From: Acidisarcina sp.
Lineage (GTDB): Bacteria; Acidobacteriota; Terriglobia; Terriglobales; Acidobacteriaceae
Assembly (NCBI GenBank): GCA_035539175.1
Contig: DATLIY010000004.1
Location: 1-64,000, forward strand
DNA length: 64,000 nt
Direction of reading: 5' to 3'
The notes under the pieces are model-generated. The model was not told the origin of the DNA. It saw only the letters and a program-made list of their open reading frames with translations, and did no database searches. This document shows, in pieces, positions 16,593 through 25,049 of this stretch. A program made the position numbers and the translations under genes. Position 1 is the first letter of the stretch, and each line of letters opens with the position of its first letter.

Positions 16593-16717
16593 CCCTCTGC
16601 GTACGTCTGTCAAAGTAGAAGCCTCTCTCTTCCTTAGCTTCCTGCAGCGCAAGGGCAAGGGTGCGTCATACTGGCTTCGAATCGAAATGGATGCTGCACC
16701 GAATTAAGGGGATTTTT

Positions 16718-17908
16718 TTGAGAATGTCAGAACGAAGGCAACAGTGGGTTTTTCAATACCCGTATACGCTTCTGGTTTTACTCGCTGTGCTCTGGACGAT
16801 TTCTGCAGGGCGTGCCTTGTCACAGGCGACCTCGCGCCAGTTGGGAACGGTGAAATCCATTGCCGCTGACAGCATTTCGCTAACTACCGATACGGCCCAG
16901 GATGTAGTTGTCCATGCCGCCCCCGATGCCAAAATCGTCAAGATTCCGGCGGGAAGCAAGGACATGAAGGCCGCGCAGCCCATCGAGATGAAGGATGTCG
17001 CGGTCGGAGACCGGCTTCTGGTCCGGGGAAGCCTTGGGGCCGACGCTCACACGTTTGATGCCACCTCCATAATCGTGATGAAGGGCGAAGACATCCAGCA
17101 GAAGCGCCTGCGGGAGCAGGAGGATTGGCAAAAGCATGGCACTGGCGGCCTGGTGAATGCGGTCGATCCTGTTGCCAACACGATTACCGTCTCTTCCGGA
17201 CGTGCCGGGGATACAAAGAAGACGAGGATCCTCGTCTCTTCCTCTACCGTAATCCGCAAGTACGCTCCCGACTCTGTGAAGTTCGAGGATGCCCAGTCGA
17301 GCACGCTGGCCCAGATCAAGCCCGGAGATCAGCTCCGTGTGCGAGGAGCGCGCTCAGCCGATGGAGCAGTGGAGGCCGAGGAGATCGTCAGCGGCTCCTT
17401 CCGCAACCTGGCCGGAATTGTCTTGAATATCGAGCCTGCCGGCGAAGTTCTGACGATGAAGGACTCCGCTACGCAGAAGCTTATCGAGATTAAAATCACC
17501 GCGGACTCGCAGTTGCGCCGCCTGCCCCCCACGGCAGCGCAGATGCTGGCTCGCCGCGTATCGGGCAAGGAAGCGCCGGCGGGTTCACCGGCATCCGGCC
17601 CTTCTGCAGCAGGCACGGCTGCCAATGGGCCGCATGGGCCGGCGGGTATGCCTGGCCAGACGCCCGCCCATGAAGCGGCAGATCTGCAGCAGATTATGAG
17701 CAGGCTCCCCGCGATGCCAGTCTCGGAACTGCGTTCCGGCGATACCGTCATGATCGTTGCCACACCGGGCGCAGCCCATGGCGACGGAACCGTGATCACG
17801 CTGCTTGCCGGAGTGGAAGCGATCGTTGCCGCCACGCCCAAAGGCAGTCAGGCGATGACTCTGTCGCCATGGGACCTCAACAGCACTTCGGCCGATGCCG
17901 CGCAATAA
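16718..17908 (+). CDS. exported DUF5666-like repeat protein
   Basis: About 396 residues. A signal anchor or signal peptide (TLLVLLAVLWTISAGRALSQ) precedes at least three repeated OB-like beta modules with DUF5666-type wording: GTVKSIAADSISLTTD with VGDRLLVRGS, GGLVNAVDPVANTITVSSG with PGDQLRVRG, and GIVLNIEPAGEVLTMKD. A Pro/Gly/Ala-rich linker (about 285-315) separates a last piece with LRSGDTVMIVATPG. TTG 16718 is chosen because AAGGGG lies six bases upstream. ATG 16724 and ATG 16691 are alternatives. The protein is probably periplasmic. It is followed 82 bases later by a TonB-dependent receptor on the same strand, so joint expression is likely. The role is unknown. Confidence 0.75.
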   Translation: MRMSERRQQWVFQYPYTLLVLLAVLWTISAGRALSQATSRQLGTVKSIAADSISLTTDTAQDVVVHAAPDAKIVKIPAGSKDMKAAQPIEMKDVAVGDRLLVRGSLGADAHTFDATSIIVMKGEDIQQKRLREQEDWQKHGTGGLVNAVDPVANTITVSSGRAGDTKKTRILVSSSTVIRKYAPDSVKFEDAQSSTLAQIKPGDQLRVRGARSADGAVEAEEIVSGSFRNLAGIVLNIEPAGEVLTMKDSATQKLIEIKITADSQLRRLPPTAAQMLARRVSGKEAPAGSPASGPSAAGTAANGPHGPAGMPGQTPAHEAADLQQIMSRLPAMPVSELRSGDTVMIVATPGAAHGDGTVITLLAGVEAIVAATPKGSQAMTLSPWDLNSTSADAAQ

Positions 17909-17990
17909 CGGCGGCCCGACTTTGAGAAATAGCTTTGCACCTTCACTTCCATGCAGTACCAGCCGCCCATCGACGATGGCAGGAGTAGGG

Positions 17991-20933
17991 ATGTTTTTTT
18001 TAAGAGTATTGAGGTATTTCGCACTTCTTGTCTTTCTGTTGCCCTTCGGTGTTCTCTCCGCCACAGCCCAGGAGAACGTTAGTTTGCGCGGCATGGTTAC
18101 GGACCCCTCCGGAGCAGTGATTCCCGGTGCCACCGTTACCCTGACCTCTGCCTCCGCAGCGAAGTACACCGCGACTTCGGGTGCTGACGGCGCCTATCAG
18201 ATTCGTGGAGTTCCGGCCGGGGTCTACCAACTCGGTGCATCCGCCGGCGGTTTTGCGGCCTACCTGCGACCGGGCGTGCAAATTTCCGCGGGAGCATCCC
18301 GTAGCCTGGACATCAAACTGCAGATTGAGTTGCAGCAACAGCAGGTCGAGGTTACCGACAACGGCGCGACACTCGATACCAGTTCGGAAAGTAATGCCAG
18401 CTCTCTCGTCGTCCGGGGCAAAGACCTGGATGCGCTCTCCGATGATCCCGATGAGCTATCGAATGAGCTGCAGGCGTTGGCGGGACCCTCGGCAGGCCCC
18501 AACGGAGGCCAGATTTACGTGGATGGATTTACCGGTGGCGACGTTCCTCCGAAATCCTCCATCCGCGAGATTCGCGTGAATCAGAACCCGTTCTCTGCGC
18601 AGTACGATTCGTTGGGATACGGGCGTATCGAGATCCTTACCAAACCTGGAACCGACAAGTTCCACGGGCAAGTAAACGTGAATGGGAATGACTCGTCATT
18701 CAATACGGCGTGGAGCCCGGTAACCCAAACCGCTACCACCCAGCCACCACAGCCCTCCTATCACTCCTCCATGGTGATGGCGAATCTAGGTGGGCCCATA
18801 AATAAGAATGCATCGTTTGCGCTCTCCTTCAATCGGCGGAGCATCGCCGACAATAGTCTGGTCAACGCCACCATCCTCGACAGCAATCTTCAGCCTGTCT
18901 CCTTCGTGAGCTTTTTGGGGAATCCCCGGACCCGGCTGGAGATCTCTCCGCGCATTGATTACCAGCTTGCCGCCAACAACACGCTCACGGCACGCTACGA
19001 GTACGAGTCCAGCTCCGAAGACAACAGCGGAGTGGGAGGATTCAGCCTGCCCTCTGTCGGCTACAACTCGAGTCAAACGCAGCACAACATTCAGGTAAGC
19101 GACACGCAGATTTTTGGAGCCCGGGTTGTCAACGAAACACGCTTCCAGTGGGTGCGCAGGGTGAATGCCCAGACTCCGCAATCCACCGCAGTGACGGTGT
19201 CGGTTGCAGGCTCCTTCAACAGCGGCGGCAGTTCGGCAGGCAAGCAGAACGACATACAGAATCATTACGAATTTCAGAACTATACATCTCTGGCGCTGGG
19301 CAACCACTCCGTGAAGTTTGGCGCGCGCCTGCGGGACAGGAGCGACGACAACACTTCCTACCAGGGCTTCAATGGAACTTACATCTTCACCTCCCTTTCC
19401 GCCTATCAGAAGACTGTGCAGGGGCAGCAGCAGGGGTTGTCGCCGGCGCAGATCCGCGCCATGGGAGGCGGAGCGTCGCAGTACACCAGCGTGACCGGAA
19501 ATCCCACGGCAAAAGCAAATGTCTTCGATGCCGGCCTGTACGCGGAAGACGATTGGAAGGTGCGTCAAAGTGTGACGCTGAGCTATGGGCTCCGATTCGA
19601 ATCCCAGAATGAGATTCATGACCACGCCGATTTTGGGCCGCGGGTCGGAGTTGCCTGGGGCATTGGCAAGAGTAAGACCGGTGCGCCGAAAGCAATTGTT
19701 CGTGGCGGTTTCGGGCTCTTCTACGACCGCTTTGCGTTATCCAACATCCTGCAGGCGCAGCGGCAAAACGGGATCAACCAGCAGATCATCAGCATTGCCG
19801 ATCCAGACACGTATTCCTCCGGGTCGACGGGGAGTGCCGCAGTTTCTGTCACACCGTCTGCGACGAATTCCTCCGGTTCGGTTCCGGGCCGCTATCAGAT
19901 CGATCCCAATATGCATGCTTCCTACACAATGCAGACCGGGCTCTCCCTGGAAAAGCAGTTGCATAAAAGTGCAACTGTATCGGTTACATACCTCAATGCC
20001 AGGGGAGAGGATGGCTACCTGACGCGCAACATCAATGCGCCGCTGCCAGGCACCTATAATTCGCAGGATCCCACCAGCGGGGTTCGTCCGAATGGTACGC
20101 TGGAGAACATTTATCAGTATGGATCGCAAGGCAGATTCAATCAGAATCAGTTGATTGCCAACGTGAACCTGCGGCCCTCAAAGAGCTTTTCTCTCTTTGG
20201 CTTCTATGCGTTCAGCCATGCCAGCGCGGATAGCAACGGCAGCAACTCCCAGCCTTCGCAGCCCTACAATATTCATGCTGATTATGGCCGTGCCGCTTAC
20301 GACGTGCACCATCGCCTTTTTCTTGGCGGGAGCGCGACTCTGCCTTACCAGTTTGTGCTGAGTCCATTTATCGTGGCGAGTTCCGGGTCACCCTTCAACA
20401 TCACGACCGGGACCGACCTCAACGGAGACTTTCAGTACAACGATCGTCCCGCCTTCGCGACCGATCTCACTCGCGCCAGTGTGGTGCGGACAAAGTATGG
20501 AGCTTTTGATACTGATCCGATCGCGGGACAAACAATCATTCCTGTGAACTACAAAGAGGGCCCGGCACGCTTTACCGCGAATCTTCGTGTCGCCAAGAAT
20601 TTTGGCTTTGGTCCGAAGGTGGAGGGACGGGGAGGGTCCTCGGGAGGCCCCGGTGGCCCTGGTGGTCCTGGTGGACCTCACGGCGGAGGTCCAGGTGGGG
20701 GCGGAGGCTTCGGTGGGCCTCGGGGTGGCTTCGGCGGAAGTTCCTCTTCGAATCGCTACAACCTGTCGTTTAGTGTGCAGGCGCTCAATATTTTCAACAT
20801 GGTGAATCTTGCCAACCCAACGGGCGTTCTCACTTCGCGTACTTTTGGCGAATCCAACGCCCTGGCAGGCCAGATCTTCTCCTCGTCGAGTGCTGTTCGA
20901 AGGATCTTCCTGCAAACAACATTCAGTTTCTAG
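17991..20933 (+). CDS. Oar-like TonB-dependent outer-membrane receptor with N-terminal carboxypeptidase-regulatory domain
   Basis: A 980-residue outer-membrane protein. A signal peptide (~1-27, ending ATAQ) is followed by a carboxypeptidase-regulatory-like beta-sandwich (SLRGMVTDPSGAVIPGATVT through LDIKLQIEL, ~30-115), a plug-like region (QIYVDGFTGGDVPPKSSI, IREIRVNQNPFSAQYDSLG) and a long beta-barrel with alternating aromatic strands ending in RRIFLQTTFSF, a terminal-Phe outer-membrane signal. A Gly/Pro-rich low-complexity stretch at about residues 878-920 interrupts the last strands. ATG 17991 has AGGAG at five bases. Such receptors are expanded in acidobacteria and are assumed to import large substrates such as polysaccharides or peptides. 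The substrate is not readable here. Confidence 0.9.
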   Translation: MFFLRVLRYFALLVFLLPFGVLSATAQENVSLRGMVTDPSGAVIPGATVTLTSASAAKYTATSGADGAYQIRGVPAGVYQLGASAGGFAAYLRPGVQISAGASRSLDIKLQIELQQQQVEVTDNGATLDTSSESNASSLVVRGKDLDALSDDPDELSNELQALAGPSAGPNGGQIYVDGFTGGDVPPKSSIREIRVNQNPFSAQYDSLGYGRIEILTKPGTDKFHGQVNVNGNDSSFNTAWSPVTQTATTQPPQPSYHSSMVMANLGGPINKNASFALSFNRRSIADNSLVNATILDSNLQPVSFVSFLGNPRTRLEISPRIDYQLAANNTLTARYEYESSSEDNSGVGGFSLPSVGYNSSQTQHNIQVSDTQIFGARVVNETRFQWVRRVNAQTPQSTAVTVSVAGSFNSGGSSAGKQNDIQNHYEFQNYTSLALGNHSVKFGARLRDRSDDNTSYQGFNGTYIFTSLSAYQKTVQGQQQGLSPAQIRAMGGGASQYTSVTGNPTAKANVFDAGLYAEDDWKVRQSVTLSYGLRFESQNEIHDHADFGPRVGVAWGIGKSKTGAPKAIVRGGFGLFYDRFALSNILQAQRQNGINQQIISIADPDTYSSGSTGSAAVSVTPSATNSSGSVPGRYQIDPNMHASYTMQTGLSLEKQLHKSATVSVTYLNARGEDGYLTRNINAPLPGTYNSQDPTSGVRPNGTLENIYQYGSQGRFNQNQLIANVNLRPSKSFSLFGFYAFSHASADSNGSNSQPSQPYNIHADYGRAAYDVHHRLFLGGSATLPYQFVLSPFIVASSGSPFNITTGTDLNGDFQYNDRPAFATDLTRASVVRTKYGAFDTDPIAGQTIIPVNYKEGPARFTANLRVAKNFGFGPKVEGRGGSSGGPGGPGGPGGPHGGGPGGGGGFGGPRGGFGGSSSSNRYNLSFSVQALNIFNMVNLANPTGVLTSRTFGESNALAGQIFSSSSAVRRIFLQTTFSF

Positions 20934-20982
20934 AAGCGTTATGGTAGCTACCAACCCGTTTCGCAAAGACCCCATGCTGACC

Positions 20983-21012
20983 AAACGACCCTCTCCGGAG
21001 GGTCGTTTTTTT
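20983..21012 (+). terminator. rho-independent terminator after TonB receptor gene
   Basis: An 11-bp perfect stem (AAACGACCCTC paired with GAGGGTCGTTT) with a TCCG tetraloop runs directly into a T-rich tract, about 50 bases after the receptor stop codon. It is one of the clearest intrinsic terminators in the window. Confidence 0.9.
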
Positions 21013-21468
21013 GCTTTTCGCTAAGAAGTGTTATTCCACGCGGGGCCAAATTGTGCGAAGCTGTATGCCCACAGGAGGTAACCCATCCCTGCTCGATCCC
21101 TATCGAGTATGGAAGAGGAATCATCCGGCCCTGAACCTACCGAAAAAACCAGAAAGACTTCGATTCATGGAAGATTCGAGAAGACCGAGCGCCAACTTTT
21201 CGGCGTTGCGATCTAACATCTTGGTTGCATAGACCACTAATGCCCAGAATGTTATAAACTTTGCAGCCGAGGAAGCTATTCGGTAAACACTCAACCGCGC
21301 AGCACCTTCGAAACATGTGCTGGCAGGCTGATGAAGAAGCTCTAGCCCCTTGAGATTTTGTGCATTCCTCGTTTCTGTAGTTTCTTTAGAACTCAACACC
21401 CGGCGCCGTCTTGAGTCCGTGTGTGCGTCATTCCAGAATGACCTCGTTTTTGTTCAAAGGAGCTCTGC
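21013..21468. other. intergenic region upstream of the NHL-repeat gene, with a 16-bp palindrome
   Basis: 456 bases without a credible gene on either strand. The notable element is a perfect inverted repeat, GTCATTC-CA-GAATGAC, at 21427-21442. It lies 26 bases before the ATG of the following gene and is followed by CTCGTTTTT. It could be an operator overlapping the transcript start or a small hairpin that attenuates transcription. The rest is comparatively AT-rich and probably holds the promoter, although no convincing -35/-10 pair stood out. Confidence 0.45.
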
Positions 21469-24400
21469 ATGCGTAACAACCCTCTGTCTCGCGTCAAAAT
21501 CGGATCCATGGCGCGGCTTCTGCCAGCCGTCCTAATATTAGCCGCGACGCCTGCAGTGAAGGCGGCAACGGCCCCTATCGTCTTTTCGGGCTTGGAGTCT
21601 TCACCGTTTGGCGGAACCTTTCAATCGGCAACGAGCGCCGCGACAGATGCCACGGGCAATCTATACGTTTCCGAGCCTAACCAGAACCGGGTCAGCATGG
21701 TCGCGCCCGACGGAACTCGCACAGTTTTGTCGATTAGCGGCCTCAGTGCTCCCGTTGGCCTCGCTGTCGATTCCGGAAACAATCTATGGGTAGCAAATTC
21801 GGGAGCCAACAATGTAATTCGCCATCCGTTGGGTGGCGGTGGCGATGCGACTCTCAGTGGTTTTAGCACGCCCTACAACCTGGCGGCGGATGCTGCCGGC
21901 AACGTCTATGTCTCCAATGCGGCAACCAATACCGTTTCCAAAATCAGCGGTGGCGTCGTCACGCCGCTGGTATCGGGTGGCCTGGGTGGTATTCGCGGGC
22001 TCGCCGTGGATTCGGCGGACAATCTTTATATAGGTATCAGCGGCTCGGGACAGGTAGTGGATGTTTCCGCAACCACGGGTACCGTCAAGGGCACAATCAC
22101 TCCCTCGTCCTCGTGCCAGGTCTTCGATCTCTCGGTGAATCCAACCGGGGATCTCTTCGTAGCCTGCGGCAACAAGTCGGTTATCTATCGCGTCCCGAAT
22201 GAAGCCGGAATCCTGACAGTGGCCGATCAATCGGTCGTTGCCAGCAGTGCTATTCCGGGCAGCGCCGGAGTTCACGGACTGGCCTTCGGTGGTGGCACTC
22301 TCTATGCCACCAGCGGCCAGTCAATCGTGGATAAGATTCAACTCGACTCCGTCAATCTTGGCTCTTTCGCAATCAGTTCTCCCACCTCTACGCTGGCCGC
22401 GACTGCAACGCTGAATTTCTCAGCGATTACCACGTCATCGATCGGGAGTGTGGTTGCATTTTCTGAAGGCATAGCGCAGTCCAACCCGGCTGGGCCAGCC
22501 GATTACCGAATCTCCAGCACCGGAACCACCTGCCCGGTCAATGGCGGAAGCCTGGGCGCCGGCAGCACCTGCACCGTGACAATCACTTACTATCCAAACG
22601 GAGTTGGCGTTCGCCATGGCGGTGTGCTCTTCTCCGACTCTGGCAATCAGCAGCTCTTTAACCTTCCACTCTTCGGAATCGGCCTCGGCAGCAGGGTTGC
22701 ATATGGGCCGAGTATCATCAATGCCTTTGATCCTACGGTCGCCGGGCAATCCCTCAACGGGCCGGTAGCTATCCAGGTAGATGGGGCGGGGAACCGCGTC
22801 GTCGTTGATATCCTGAACAACCGCGTTGTGAAGTTCGATCAGCAACTCACGACGGGTTCTGTCGTCGGAACGGGCCTCACGCTTCCTAATGGCGTCGCAA
22901 TCGACGGGAGCGGAAATGTGTATATCGCAGATAGTGCTGCGGGCATCCTGATGGTTCCCAATGAAAATGGAACCCTCAATTCCGCCCATCAATCTGTCGT
23001 GACCACCGATGTGTCTCTGCCCTCAGGAATGCGTTTCGACCGCGCTGGAAATCTGTATGTCGCGGATGCCTTCAATAACCGGGTCATTAAGATTCCATTT
23101 GAAGATGGCAAGGTAAATGGGCTTCATCAGACGACGGTCGGCTCTGGATTCGTCCAGCCCAACGGTGTTGCGATCGATCCCTCCGGAACTGTGTACGTTG
23201 CCGATACAGGCAACAATCGAGTGGTGCGGGTTGCTCCCAATGGGGCCCAATCGACTGTGTCCATCGACATCGGTCAGATCAATAACCTGGCCCTGGAAGC
23301 GCCCGGCGATGTGACTCTGGACGCGGCAGGCGATCTATATATCTCTGACACCAACAACTACCGCATCATCTATGTCTCAGCCGATGGACTGGTTCAGGCC
23401 GTGGTGCCAGGTGCACAAACGCCTTCTCAACCGGGCTATGGCGCTTTCGGCGGCATCTGGATCGACCCAATTGGTTGGCTCTACATCCCGGACTTTCTGG
23501 CAAACCGGATCGAAGAGGTCCAGAATTTCCCATTCCCGCTCAACTTCCCGCTGACGCCGATTGGCGCCACCAGCCAGCCCCAGGTTATCCAGACCAGCAA
23601 CATTGGAAACACCCCGCTGAGCATCAAGAAACTGAGCTTCCCGAAGGACTTTCAGCAGCAGTCCGTGGGCTCTGCGCCGGTTCCGGATTGCTCGGGCACT
23701 TCCACACTGGCTAGCGGTACAAGCTGCCTGATTGGTGTCGTCTTCCAGCCATCCAAGTCGGGGACATTCCAGGAAAATCTGAATGTCGTGAATGATGATC
23801 TCAACACCCCGCCGCCGTATAACACGGACGTCTTCCCGCTATCCGGGACCGCGCAGAGCATCCTGAGCGTGACTCCGCTGTCGCTCACATTTGCCGTAAC
23901 ACCGGATGGATCGGTTTCAGCGGCTCAGACATTAACCATCACAAACCTGACCAAGAGCTCCACTAGCCTGACCTTCAGTTTCACGGGATCGAATCCCAGC
24001 GACTTCGGGATTTCCTCCCAGACTTGCGGATCCACCTTGGCTGGCAAGACAAGCTGCACGGTCTCCGTGGTCTTTAAGCCGGTGCTGCCGGAGAATGGAG
24101 CTCGCTCCGCACAACTCCTGATTGCCAGCGGTGTTGCTGGCGGATCTGTCACAGTGGCTCTCAATGGCACGGCTACGATTCCTGCGCTTGTTGCGAGTCC
24201 AAACTCTTTAACCTTCCCGCCAACTCCGGAGTTTACGCAGTCGCAGATGGCGTTTACTCTGACGAACCTTACCTTTGTTCCGGTCTATCTCCGGTTCAGC
24301 ACAACCTTGAACCCGGTTGCCTTCACTCCGCTTCCGAGTCCTGGCTGCAACGGTTTGATCGCAGCGAATTCATCGTGCACTGTAGGCGTTATCTTCCGCC

Positions 24401-24885
24401 CGACGGTATACGATCCAATCAATCCTGCTAACAATCTGCTGACCGATGTTTTGACTGTCTTAGGCAGTACGGATGGTATCAACTACAACTTCTCAACAAC
24501 GGTGTCATTGGCTGGGGTTGTCACAGCGCCTCCGGCCGGCGTTGTTGCAGCACTCGGAAAGGTTCTGCCAAATGCACGAGTAACGCTCAGCCCATCGAAC
24601 GTCAGCTTTGGGCAGCAGTCCCTCTTCACCGCAGCTTCCACAACCCTCAATGTAACGAACCACACTGGGCTGGCCAGCTACCTGTCTCTTACCGTTCCAA
24701 CAGGTTACGCAGCCAACTCTTCGTGCCCGGCAGTCCTCAAGTCGGGAACATCCTGCCAGGTCACGTTGTCCTTCCGTCCGGATACGGCCGGATCGCACGA
24801 CGGTTACCTGACCACAACCCTGATTCCGGTCAATGGTAGTGCAAGCCATTCTTCCCGGGTCAGCGTATCAGGCACAGGAAAGTAG
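21469..24885 (+). CDS. secreted NHL-repeat and HYDIN/ASPM-like (choice-of-anchor D) protein
   Basis: A 1,138-residue exported protein. The N-terminus has a signal peptide (LLPAVLILAATPAVKAA). Residues ~45-300 and ~415-690 contain NHL-type beta-propeller repeats (LPNGVAIDGSGNVYIADS, QPNGVAIDPSGTVYVADT, DVTLDAAGDLYISDTNNYR). Between and after these are HYDIN/ASPM-like immunoglobulin-fold modules with the repeated C-x-S/A-G-x-S/T-C-x-V pattern (GSTLAGKTSCTVSVVFKP, GTSCLIGVVFQPSKSGTF, GTSCQVTLSFRPDTAGSH). Paired cysteines suggest disulfides outside the cytoplasm. AAAGGAG precedes the ATG. Related proteins are numerous in acidobacteria and are thought to be extracellular adhesion or scaffold proteins. 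There is no recognisable sorting domain. Confidence 0.88.
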   Translation: MRNNPLSRVKIGSMARLLPAVLILAATPAVKAATAPIVFSGLESSPFGGTFQSATSAATDATGNLYVSEPNQNRVSMVAPDGTRTVLSISGLSAPVGLAVDSGNNLWVANSGANNVIRHPLGGGGDATLSGFSTPYNLAADAAGNVYVSNAATNTVSKISGGVVTPLVSGGLGGIRGLAVDSADNLYIGISGSGQVVDVSATTGTVKGTITPSSSCQVFDLSVNPTGDLFVACGNKSVIYRVPNEAGILTVADQSVVASSAIPGSAGVHGLAFGGGTLYATSGQSIVDKIQLDSVNLGSFAISSPTSTLAATATLNFSAITTSSIGSVVAFSEGIAQSNPAGPADYRISSTGTTCPVNGGSLGAGSTCTVTITYYPNGVGVRHGGVLFSDSGNQQLFNLPLFGIGLGSRVAYGPSIINAFDPTVAGQSLNGPVAIQVDGAGNRVVVDILNNRVVKFDQQLTTGSVVGTGLTLPNGVAIDGSGNVYIADSAAGILMVPNENGTLNSAHQSVVTTDVSLPSGMRFDRAGNLYVADAFNNRVIKIPFEDGKVNGLHQTTVGSGFVQPNGVAIDPSGTVYVADTGNNRVVRVAPNGAQSTVSIDIGQINNLALEAPGDVTLDAAGDLYISDTNNYRIIYVSADGLVQAVVPGAQTPSQPGYGAFGGIWIDPIGWLYIPDFLANRIEEVQNFPFPLNFPLTPIGATSQPQVIQTSNIGNTPLSIKKLSFPKDFQQQSVGSAPVPDCSGTSTLASGTSCLIGVVFQPSKSGTFQENLNVVNDDLNTPPPYNTDVFPLSGTAQSILSVTPLSLTFAVTPDGSVSAAQTLTITNLTKSSTSLTFSFTGSNPSDFGISSQTCGSTLAGKTSCTVSVVFKPVLPENGARSAQLLIASGVAGGSVTVALNGTATIPALVASPNSLTFPPTPEFTQSQMAFTLTNLTFVPVYLRFSTTLNPVAFTPLPSPGCNGLIAANSSCTVGVIFRPTVYDPINPANNLLTDVLTVLGSTDGINYNFSTTVSLAGVVTAPPAGVVAALGKVLPNARVTLSPSNVSFGQQSLFTAASTTLNVTNHTGLASYLSLTVPTGYAANSSCPAVLKSGTSCQVTLSFRPDTAGSHDGYLTTTLIPVNGSASHSSRVSVSGTGK

Positions 24886-24914
24886 GAAGCTGCTCCTTTA
24901 CGTTGTAACAACTG

Positions 24915-24948
24915 AAAGGCCCGTTCCAATTCCGGAGCGGGCCTTTTT
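24915..24948 (+). terminator. rho-independent terminator after NHL-repeat gene
   Basis: AAAGGCCCG pairs with CGGGCCTTT, and the stem extends inward by four more pairs (one G-T). The loop is six bases and T5 follows. It lies 30 bases after the NHL-repeat gene stop and ahead of the convergent solute-binding-protein gene, so it serves the plus strand. Confidence 0.9.
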
Positions 24949-25049
24949 CTTTGCAGCGATAAGGCGGAATCGGCGAGCTGGACCGCGAATTCATTTCGCA
25001 GATCAAGTTCGGTTTGCTGGTTCGCACACCAGGCGTTGCTTGCGAGAGC

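Noticed and set aside
15870-16658. 262-codon minus-strand frame opposite the DUF3465-like gene
   Set aside because: The opposite strand has a signal peptide, ribosome site and domain-like sequence; this one is rich in Arg/His/Cys without motifs.
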